From the NCBI GenBank assembly GCA_026387165.1, contig JAPLMG010000112.1, positions 1-10,142 of the forward strand: a stretch of 10,142 bases of DNA, read 5' to 3'. The notes under the pieces are model-generated. The model was not told the DNA's origin. It ran no database searches and saw nothing but the letters and a program-made list of their open reading frames with translations. This DNA comes from Candidatus Omnitrophota bacterium (lineage in GTDB: Bacteria > Omnitrophota > Gorgyraeia > 2-01-FULL-45-10). Positions within the stretch are counted from its first letter, which is position 1. Each line of letters opens with the position of its first letter. A program made the position numbers and the translations under genes. Positions 1 to 6,364 of this stretch are shown one piece after another.

Positions 1-314
1 TAGAAGAAGACGAAGAAAGCGAGAAAGGCGGTAAAGAGCCTCAGGAGAAGATACCACTTACTTACGGAAAGCATTCCAAAGCTGCTCAAGAATTTAAGCC
101 CGTACGCGAAGAGGACCCTGTTCTGGAACATCGGCCAGTAATGGACATCGCCGCCCAGCAGATACGATTCTCCTTTTAATATAGCGAATTGCTGGTCGAT
201 CACATCCTGGCGATGCAGAAAGCGTGACCAGAGATTATTGGAGACGAAGCAGGTAAAGATGGCAAAGCTAAGACCGAGCGCTACAGCCAAAGCGAATATT
301 TTGATCCGTTTCAT
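1..314 (-). CDS. N-terminal part of a polytopic membrane protein, function unknown (incomplete at window edge)
   Basis: Only the first 104 codons are inside the window; the frame is open to position 1. The ATG at 314-312 is preceded 8 nt upstream by AAGGGG (323-328), which lies inside the end of the preceding glycosyltransferase gene, and only 3 nt separate the two genes, so they are co-transcribed. The N-terminus (MKRIKIFALAVALGLSFAIF) is a basic start followed by a hydrophobic segment at about residues 6-23. A soluble stretch of roughly 50 residues follows with the sequence HYWPMFQNRVLFAYGLKF, then a second hydrophobic stretch from about residue 84. A first loop with an acidic/Gln segment and an NRxL motif is reminiscent of GT-C-type or EpsG-like membrane proteins of polysaccharide loci, but this is inference; I do not recognise the family. 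Its place at the end of a polysaccharide operon suggests a membrane glycosyltransferase or polymerase-like role. Confidence 0.75.
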   Translation of the reverse strand, partial: MKRIKIFALAVALGLSFAIFTCFVSNNLWSRFLHRQDVIDQQFAILKGESYLLGGDVHYWPMFQNRVLFAYGLKFLSSFGMLSVSKWYLLLRLFTAFLAFFVFF

Positions 315-317
315 GCC

Positions 318-1475
318 TCACGCCCCTTTCTGAAGATAGATCTCTTCATAGACCGCGAGCGTCCGCCGCGCGGTCTCTTTCCAGGAGAGCCCTTTCACCC
401 GCTCCAGAGCCTTATTTCTTAAAGAAACCCGCAAATCCTTGTCGCTCAAAACCGCGCCGATAGAATCCGCCATCTCTTTCGCGTCTAAAGGATCAAACAG
501 GATGACAGCGTCACCGACGGCTTCGATGGCCCCTGTCTTCTTTGACGCTATGACAGGAATTCCACATGCCATCGCCTCCAGCACAGGTATGCCGAACCAC
601 TCATTCAGCGTCGGCAGCACAAATGCTTCGGCTCCGTTATAGATAAAAGGCAGATCGTCATGGCTTACATAATCGGTAAATATGACTTTCCCCTCCATCC
701 CGAGCGCTCCTGCTTTACTGATGAGCGCGCGGTAGAAATGATCGATCTTGCCGGCGAGCGCCAGATACAGATCCTTCATGCCGGCCTTCTTCGAGATGGC
801 GCAAAAGAGATCGATAAGCCTGTCGAGGTTCTTATTCGGCTCGGCGGCGCCGACGTAAAGGAGGTATCTCTTGCCGGCAAGGCTATATTTCGACAGAACC
901 GCATCAAAGGCTTTCGTATCGCTTATAAGCCTGAATTCCTCGCTCACACCATAATGAATGACCCGTATCTTCTCTTCCGGAAGATGGACCCGGCGCAAAA
1001 GATCTTTCTTTGCCATCTCTGAGACGGCTATGATGATCGATGCCGTCCTCGCGATCTCCCTGAACCAGGCATCAAGCTTGCTCCGGTCGCACTTCTCCCA
1101 TATCGTCGCGGGGTCGGCCATTCCGTTAAAGGTCGCCACCATCTTCGCGCGGGAAGGTATGGGCGCGTAGTGCGTAAAGCAAAAATTTGCGGGATTATGG
1201 AAAAGATCCACATCGCCTATGAGATACTCAACGGGCGGGAAGCGGAATCTTGACCATGTCTGCTTCAAAAGGGTGCCCGGGATATTACACCATACCTGCC
1301 TTAAACGCGGCGTGGCTTTATCGAATGTGAATTTGCCGGTCTTGAGATTGTTATAAAAAATAACGTACTCGTTTTCGGCATCTATCTCCAGAAGCTCCTT
1401 TATAAGGTAATAGAGATACTGCCCCTGACCGCGCCTGGGTTCCTGCAAAAATCGCGCATCTATCCCTATCTTCAT
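318..1475 (-). CDS. GT4-family glycosyltransferase of surface polysaccharide synthesis
   Basis: The 385-residue product fits a two-domain GT-B retaining glycosyltransferase of family GT4, which moves a sugar from a nucleotide-sugar donor onto a growing, usually lipid-linked, glycan on the cytoplasmic face of the membrane. The N-terminal acceptor domain begins MKIGIDARFL and has a Gly/Gln-rich loop (GQGQY, 16-20). The C-terminal domain starts near residue 204 with YLLYVGAAEPNKNLDRLI (204-221), the usual strand plus phosphate-contact loop. The donor-site block EWFGIPVLEAMACGIPVIAS (292-311) carries the EX7E pair E292/E300. Length is normal and there is no membrane segment. The ATG at 1475 is chosen because a stop lies a few codons upstream in frame; the ribosome-binding site is weak (TGATGAG). 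It lies 48 bp after the flippase gene and 3 bp before the next gene. Donor and acceptor sugars cannot be told from sequence alone. Confidence 0.93.
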   Translation of the reverse strand: MKIGIDARFLQEPRRGQGQYLYYLIKELLEIDAENEYVIFYNNLKTGKFTFDKATPRLRQVWCNIPGTLLKQTWSRFRFPPVEYLIGDVDLFHNPANFCFTHYAPIPSRAKMVATFNGMADPATIWEKCDRSKLDAWFREIARTASIIIAVSEMAKKDLLRRVHLPEEKIRVIHYGVSEEFRLISDTKAFDAVLSKYSLAGKRYLLYVGAAEPNKNLDRLIDLFCAISKKAGMKDLYLALAGKIDHFYRALISKAGALGMEGKVIFTDYVSHDDLPFIYNGAEAFVLPTLNEWFGIPVLEAMACGIPVIASKKTGAIEAVGDAVILFDPLDAKEMADSIGAVLSDKDLRVSLRNKALERVKGLSWKETARRTLAVYEEIYLQKGA

Positions 1476-1523
1476 ACGCTCATCATTTTGTTACGCTATC
1501 CGGCGGCGGTTTCATATTTGCCC

Positions 1524-3065
1524 TTACTTTATACCGACATATCCCGCCAGCATCTCCCTGTCATATCGGTCAAGATAGTTAGTTTTGAAAACGAGCGGGA
1601 GATATATCGCCATGAATACGGCGGCCTCCAGGATCAGCAGTATAAAACTTGCCGGCCTCGACAGCCGCGCATTGATAAAACCATTGCAGAAGAAAATGGC
1701 GATGCCCGCAAAAAAGCACGACCCCAGCGGCACGGTAACGACCTCGCGCAGGAACGGGAGCATCCTGTACCGCAGGCAGCCGTGAAGTATGTGTATGAAC
1801 AATATGGAGGTGAGCGATAACGAAATGAGAGTGGCAACGGCTGCTCCTATAAACCCCATCTTTATCACAAGCACAATACTCAGGATAAGATTAAGCAGCA
1901 TCTGCGCCGTGCATACTTTTGCCATAATATCGGTTCTCCCCATCCCTAAGGCCATAGATGTCCCTACCCCCGTCAAAATGTTTATCATATAACAGGGTAC
2001 AAAAACACGTATCACAAGCGCTGAACTTTCATATCCAAATCCCATCCACGCGAACACTATGAGATGAGCGTTAACAAAGACGTACGCCAGGAGCGGCATG
2101 CCGACCAGGGCCACATATTTAGTTCCCCTCAAATAGAGTTCATGGAGGCGCTCTCTGTCATTTTTTGCATCCAGTTCCGCGACGGCCGGGACGAGCGCCG
2201 TTACTAATAAGAGCGATATATGTCTCGCTTCCGCGGCGACCGTGTTCCCCAGCTGATAAAGGCTGACCATGCTCATATTCAAAAAGTGCGCGATTATGAT
2301 CTTGTCTGACTGGAAAGTTACTATCTCGGCTATCCTGGTTACCTGCACCTTGTATCCGAAACTCAATAATCGTTTCAGCATCCCGGGATCGAAAAAACGC
2401 GGCGTAAACTCAAGCCCGGGCAATAGCTTAAACGCGAGGAGAATGTTAATGATACCCGCCAGGCCAAGCATGGCGGCGTTGTTAACCATCAGTCCGACGA
2501 GGCCGTATCCGTTCTTCAGGGCGAATATCGTGCCTATGATGCCGCATACGGAAACGGCGACCGTGACTTTATTGGATATATCCATCCTCTGCAGCCCCGT
2601 CTGTACGGCGTCGAAAGCGCTCAAGGCGTTATGGAGGCCGAAGATCACTATGCTGATAAGGAAAACGGTTAACGCCTCGCCGCGGAGATGCGAAGGTATT
2701 TTTACAAAAGCGAGGGTCTCTCCGGCAAAGAACCTGGCCGCGGCAAAAAGCACGATCGTAAATACAAAATAAAATACAGAGCCGGTGACGACAAGCCGGC
2801 TTATCTTCTCGTCTTCGCCTTTTGCGTAAAACTCCGCGATATATTTTACGAAAGACGTGCCGATACCAAAGTCGATGAGCCCGAAATAGCCTGTCAACGC
2901 GCCTATGGTGGCCCATATCCCGTATCTTTCGATGCCTATATGCCCGACGATATAAGGCGTCAACGCCACGCCGGCGAGAAGGCCCCAGAAACGGCCGATA
3001 GCGTTGTAAACGGTGTTCTTTATCAGCCTTTTGGAAACGGATTCCGTCGTTTGCGGCTCTGTCAC
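1524..3065 (-). CDS. Wzx-like polysaccharide flippase (MOP superfamily, Polysacc_synt family)
   Basis: The 513-residue product is highly hydrophobic, with repeated stretches from about residue 24 to 493 compatible with the 12-14 helices of Wzx/RfbX-type exporters. These flip lipid-linked oligosaccharide units from the cytoplasmic to the periplasmic face of the inner membrane. The N-terminal region reads as in this family: an amphipathic start, a first helix with TPYIVGHIGIERYGIWATIG (36-55), then FGLIDFGIGTSFVKYIAEFY (61-80), matching the typical G-x-E-x-YGI-W and D-x-G-hG signatures. The second half (227 onward) repeats the fold with a loop SFGYKVQVTRIAE near 235-247. The start is GTG at 3065, with GAGGT (3070-3074) 4 nt upstream. 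It begins 15 bp after the stop of the Wzy-like gene, as expected in an operon. The substrate is unknown; MurJ-like or other MOP members are less likely given the neighbours. Confidence 0.92.
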   Translation of the reverse strand: MTEPQTTESVSKRLIKNTVYNAIGRFWGLLAGVALTPYIVGHIGIERYGIWATIGALTGYFGLIDFGIGTSFVKYIAEFYAKGEDEKISRLVVTGSVFYFVFTIVLFAAARFFAGETLAFVKIPSHLRGEALTVFLISIVIFGLHNALSAFDAVQTGLQRMDISNKVTVAVSVCGIIGTIFALKNGYGLVGLMVNNAAMLGLAGIINILLAFKLLPGLEFTPRFFDPGMLKRLLSFGYKVQVTRIAEIVTFQSDKIIIAHFLNMSMVSLYQLGNTVAAEARHISLLLVTALVPAVAELDAKNDRERLHELYLRGTKYVALVGMPLLAYVFVNAHLIVFAWMGFGYESSALVIRVFVPCYMINILTGVGTSMALGMGRTDIMAKVCTAQMLLNLILSIVLVIKMGFIGAAVATLISLSLTSILFIHILHGCLRYRMLPFLREVVTVPLGSCFFAGIAIFFCNGFINARLSRPASFILLILEAAVFMAIYLPLVFKTNYLDRYDREMLAGYVGIK

Positions 3066-3080
3066 AGCGACCTCAAAATT

Positions 3081-4472
3081 TTATCTGATGAAAATATCAG
3101 GCGCCGCATCCGCGGCCTTTTTCTCTTCAAGCAGGCGCGGCAGAGACAGAACTATGGCCGCGATGAACCAGAACGGCTCCATTATCTTTATTATGATGAA
3201 CGTATTCGAGCTGAGGGCATGGCCAATCAAGCCCAAAAATCCCGCCAGGAATCCCACCGAAAGCCCGGCGGCAAAATTATCGGCCCGTATCTCTTCCAGC
3301 TTTAATACGTCTCTGGCCATCTTAAATAATCCCACAATTACCGATCCCAACAAAAAAAACCCGAGCGCTCCTACTTCGTATAAAGTTAAAAATATCTGGC
3401 CGTCTATAAATGCACCCCCGACACCGTGCCCGAATATGGGTTTATCCGGGAAACTATAAAACAATACACTTTTCCAGCTTTGCAGGCGGTTGGCGGGAGA
3501 TTCATCCCACGTTAAGCGCTTGCCGGATTCGTCGTATTGTTCGATGACCGTCGTGGTGATTCTTTCTTTGACCATGCGCGGAGCAAACATTATAAGCACT
3601 ACGAGGCTGATAACGACTCCGGAAACGAGGACGAACTTACCTTTCCCGGTAAAGCATATCAACCCTATGGCCATAGGCACTATGGCTAGATAAGACCCGC
3701 GGGAGAGAGTATAGAGAAAGGCCCGAAACATGATCAGCATGAGGCAGAATAAGAGCGCCTTGATAATTACCGAACGTAAATAGAGCAGCAGCCCTCCCGC
3801 TATCGCCATCATAAAGACAAGATATCCGCCCAGCGTTCCCGATTCTCCCACGTTCGTCGTCTCAACCGGCGGCGCAACCCTGAAAAATTGGGTTCCGGCG
3901 CTTAATTGGTTTTCGATGTAGATGTTCGAATAGGCCGCCACCACCACCGTTGTCAGCAGAAACACGACGATGTATATCTTCACCTGTCCGATACTATTGA
4001 TGCTGTCCCGCACCATCAGGAATAACAAAAAATATTCGACATATTTCAGGATATAGAGAAGGCTGTGCTTGACCCCAATACCTCTCTCGTAGATCGTGAA
4101 AGAGGTAGCTACTAAGCAAATAAATATATACAGAAAAAACGGGCCGGTCAATCTTGTCCTGAACATGCTCACGATATCTTTTGTGAATGCCGTCCTTAAT
4201 AACCACGCGAAGACAACTACCATCAGAAGAATGTCCTCTATCCTGACGGTCACGTATCTGCCGGACGTGCGGCCCATTATGATTTCCGGGGACAAGAGCA
4301 TCGACGCGATTATGATAATAAGGCCGATGCCGGGTTTTATTAAAACGGGAACAAAGACGAGAATAAAAAGGAGAAGCCCTGTAGCCTGGAAAGAAAAATT
4401 GCTCTTTATGGCAAAAAAACTGACAAAGACAGCCAGGGCAAGGACTAAAAAGTATGTTAAAGTTTTATTCAC
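3081..4472 (-). CDS. Wzy/WaaL-like membrane protein (O-antigen ligase/polymerase, Wzy_C type)
   Basis: This 463-residue protein has about ten to twelve hydrophobic segments and one large periplasmic loop near residues 298-350, the layout of Wzy_C-domain polymerases and O-antigen ligases, which join lipid-linked glycan units on the periplasmic side. Seen motifs are TLSRGSYLA (255-263) just before the large loop, R329-x3-W333 in the loop, and IFGHGVGG (346-353), all as in the family. The histidine usually following in an HNxYL block is not seen: the equivalent stretch reads DGQIFLTLYEVGALGFF (357-373), keeping the E-x-G part but with Asp-Gly in place of His-Asn. The start is GTG at 4472, one base after the TAA stop of the HD-GYP-like gene (TAATGTG); an ATG overlapping it is out of frame and hits TGA at once. 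There is no strong ribosome-binding site (AAAGAT only), so translation probably depends on coupling to the upstream gene. Polymerase versus ligase cannot be decided here. Confidence 0.88.
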   Translation of the reverse strand: MNKTLTYFLVLALAVFVSFFAIKSNFSFQATGLLLFILVFVPVLIKPGIGLIIIIASMLLSPEIIMGRTSGRYVTVRIEDILLMVVVFAWLLRTAFTKDIVSMFRTRLTGPFFLYIFICLVATSFTIYERGIGVKHSLLYILKYVEYFLLFLMVRDSINSIGQVKIYIVVFLLTTVVVAAYSNIYIENQLSAGTQFFRVAPPVETTNVGESGTLGGYLVFMMAIAGGLLLYLRSVIIKALLFCLMLIMFRAFLYTLSRGSYLAIVPMAIGLICFTGKGKFVLVSGVVISLVVLIMFAPRMVKERITTTVIEQYDESGKRLTWDESPANRLQSWKSVLFYSFPDKPIFGHGVGGAFIDGQIFLTLYEVGALGFFLLGSVIVGLFKMARDVLKLEEIRADNFAAGLSVGFLAGFLGLIGHALSSNTFIIIKIMEPFWFIAAIVLSLPRLLEEKKAADAAPDIFIR

Positions 4473-4473
4473 A

Positions 4474-5550
4474 TTAATCTTTAATGGCCGGGAAATCCTG
4501 CTTGGAGAGATCTATAGTGATCTTCTCCTTGACGTTTACGCCGTTCGCATCCTTCAGCATCATGATCACCGGGCGCAGCGGAGAACAGGGTTGAACGCTT
4601 ACGACCCTTGCCATCTCGCCGGTATCCAGCGTCACAATGCTGCCTATGGGATAGACAGACATTTTATTTATGAACATCTTCATGACGTCCGAGTCGAAGT
4701 CGCTCTTCATCGAACCTATAAGAAGCCTGACGGCCCTATGCGTATTCATACCGGCCCTGTGCGGCCTCGTGTGCGTCAGCGCCTCATAGGTATCCGCCAG
4801 GCCAAGGATCTTCGCGTACGGGTTTATGTCGTCGCCCTTCACGCCGGACGGATATCCGTTCCCGTCCATCCTTTCGTGATGCATGCGTATAGTTTCTATT
4901 ACGACATCGTTTATCGAGCCGATCTTCCCGACGATCTCTAAGCTCCTGCCGATATGGAGATTGACTCTTTTGCGCTCAAGGGCGGTAAAGAGGCGCGGCT
5001 CCTGCGTGAGTTCCTTGAAAGAATCTATTCCAACGTCATAAAATATGCTTGCCAGCCCCAGGTGGCTTAAGCGGGATTTATTGAATCCCATGCTGAGCCC
5101 GATGACGGAAGATAAAATCAAAACGTTGACGATATGATAAGGCAGGGACGCTTCCTCTTTCCTCTTTTCGCACAGATTGAAGAGTATATTGTCTCCCATG
5201 ACGAGCTGATTAAAAACAGTATCGAGCAGTTCGTATAGCTTCTCCATGCGCGCCTGATCGGGGCCTTCACCGATCATTATCTCCGCAAGCAGGCTTTTTA
5301 TAGTTCTGACCGCGTTCTCGTATATCTCATCCGCCTTCTCCTGGCTATCCACTCCGTGCTGCTTTACGGCGAAGATGAGTTTTTTTGAAACTAAGGACTG
5401 GTCTTCTTTCTCTTCCTGTCTCGGCAAAGGCGTCTTTAAAATCTCTTTGGGGAAACTTAAGGCCCGCTTTTCCGGCGCCGCCTTTTCGGGATTATGCGTT
5501 TCATCGCCGCCTGCCATTTTACCTCTTAAGATATCAAACATTCTTGGCAT
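4474..5550 (-). CDS. HD-GYP-like domain protein with degenerate HD dyad
   Basis: The 358-residue protein has a polar N-terminal region (1-130, no recognised domain, no membrane segment), an HD-GYP-type domain (about 135-290) and a short C-terminal beta region (PIGSIVTLDTGEMARVVSV, 301-319) often seen after this domain. HD-GYP proteins hydrolyse cyclic di-GMP using a metal centre. Present here: H139, H199 (in LHIGRSLEIV), MHHERMDGNGYPSG (223-236) with H224/H225 and an intact GYP, and LADTYEALTHTRPHR (251-265). Missing: the HDxGK motif reads YDVGI (171-175), so the metal-ligand His is Tyr and the Lys is Ile. It may therefore be a weak enzyme or a c-di-GMP-responsive effector rather than a normal phosphodiesterase. 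The ATG at 5550 is preferred over Met4 because GGAG (5561-5564) lies 10 nt upstream; it overlaps the ATPase gene by 17 bp. No output domain such as REC or GAF is attached. Confidence 0.85.
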   Translation of the reverse strand: MPRMFDILRGKMAGGDETHNPEKAAPEKRALSFPKEILKTPLPRQEEKEDQSLVSKKLIFAVKQHGVDSQEKADEIYENAVRTIKSLLAEIMIGEGPDQARMEKLYELLDTVFNQLVMGDNILFNLCEKRKEEASLPYHIVNVLILSSVIGLSMGFNKSRLSHLGLASIFYDVGIDSFKELTQEPRLFTALERKRVNLHIGRSLEIVGKIGSINDVVIETIRMHHERMDGNGYPSGVKGDDINPYAKILGLADTYEALTHTRPHRAGMNTHRAVRLLIGSMKSDFDSDVMKMFINKMSVYPIGSIVTLDTGEMARVVSVQPCSPLRPVIMMLKDANGVNVKEKITIDLSKQDFPAIKD

Positions 5551-6364
5551 AAAGAAAATTCTCCATTCTCAGGTCTTCCACCACCTTTAAGGCCAGATCC
5601 CTGTCAATGACCTTCGCTTCCTGCCCAAAACCTATCAGGAGGCTCATGTCGCAGGCATTATTTATGCTTCTCGGTATCCCCTTGGAATAATCATGTATTA
5701 TCTCTATCGCGTCCGCGGTAAATATATCCGACTTAGCGCCCGCGACCGAAAGACGGTGCTTGATATAAGCCTCCGACTCAAGCGATGTCAGTCCGGACAG
5801 GTGATACTTTATCCCCAGCCTCTGCCATAGCTGCGGTATTTCTCTTACCCTGTTAAGAAGTTCCGGCTGGCCTATCAGTATCAGGGTGATCAGGAACCTG
5901 TCGTTCAATTGAAAATTCAGGAATAGCCTCACCTCTTCGAACGTCTGCCTCGACTTCACGATCTGCGCTTCATCGATAAGTATGACCACCTTCTTGCCGT
6001 CCTTAAAATTTTTATATATGATATCCTGCATCATGTGCAGGAGCTGCGGCTTCGAACCGTTAACATGCTCGTTTTTCAGCTGATAGATTATCTCCTGTAT
6101 GAATTCGACGGGCGAGAGCTGCGGGTGGGTTATGAGCGCTACCTCGTAGATCTTGTCCTTTATCAATTCGTCCATGATGATCCTTGATAATATAGTCTTG
6201 CCGCAGCCTATTTCGCCGGTCAGCATCGCGGAGCCCTTCTCTTCCTTTATCGCGTACAAAAGGCGCGTGAGAGCTTCTTCGTGCTTGATAGAGTAGTACA
6301 TAAAACGGGGATTGGGGGTATTCTCGAAAGGCTTTTCAGCCAGGGCCCAATATTTCTCATACAT
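5534..6364 (-). CDS. ExeA/GspA-like AAA ATPase, of the type associated with exosortase (XrtA)/polysaccharide loci
   Basis: The 276-residue soluble protein starts MYEKYWALAEKPFENTPNPR, the characteristic opening of ExeA-like ATPases (Y-x-x-aromatic-x-L-x-x-x-PF-x-x-x-P-x-x-x), followed by EEALTRLLYAI. Walker A is GEIGCGKT (50-57), Walker B is VVILIDEAQ (126-134), and LIGQPEL (163-169) is the usual sensor block; QRLGIKYHLSGL (181-192) and GIPRSINN (229-236) follow as in the family. There is no C-terminal peptidoglycan-binding domain and no membrane segment, so it is the short form found beside chain-length regulators in exopolysaccharide and exosortase-A clusters. Its exact job there is unknown; energising or gating assembly is inference. 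A longer in-frame start at 6457 is rejected: it would overlap the kinase gene by about 100 bp and add a basic tail foreign to the family. The chosen ATG at 6364 has GGAGG (6377-6381) 12 nt upstream and overlaps the kinase gene by 8 bp. Confidence 0.9.
   Translation of the reverse strand: MYEKYWALAEKPFENTPNPRFMYYSIKHEEALTRLLYAIKEEKGSAMLTGEIGCGKTILSRIIMDELIKDKIYEVALITHPQLSPVEFIQEIIYQLKNEHVNGSKPQLLHMMQDIIYKNFKDGKKVVILIDEAQIVKSRQTFEEVRLFLNFQLNDRFLITLILIGQPELLNRVREIPQLWQRLGIKYHLSGLTSLESEAYIKHRLSVAGAKSDIFTADAIEIIHDYSKGIPRSINNACDMSLLIGFGQEAKVIDRDLALKVVEDLRMENFLYAKNV

Noticed and set aside
2688..3305. 205-codon open frame on the plus strand
   Set aside because: Antisense to the flippase start and Wzy-like gene end; Arg-rich shadow translation.
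4096..4941. 281-codon open frame on the plus strand
   Set aside because: Antisense across the junction of the Wzy-like and HD-GYP-like genes; its translation has no recognisable features and both sense genes are well supported.
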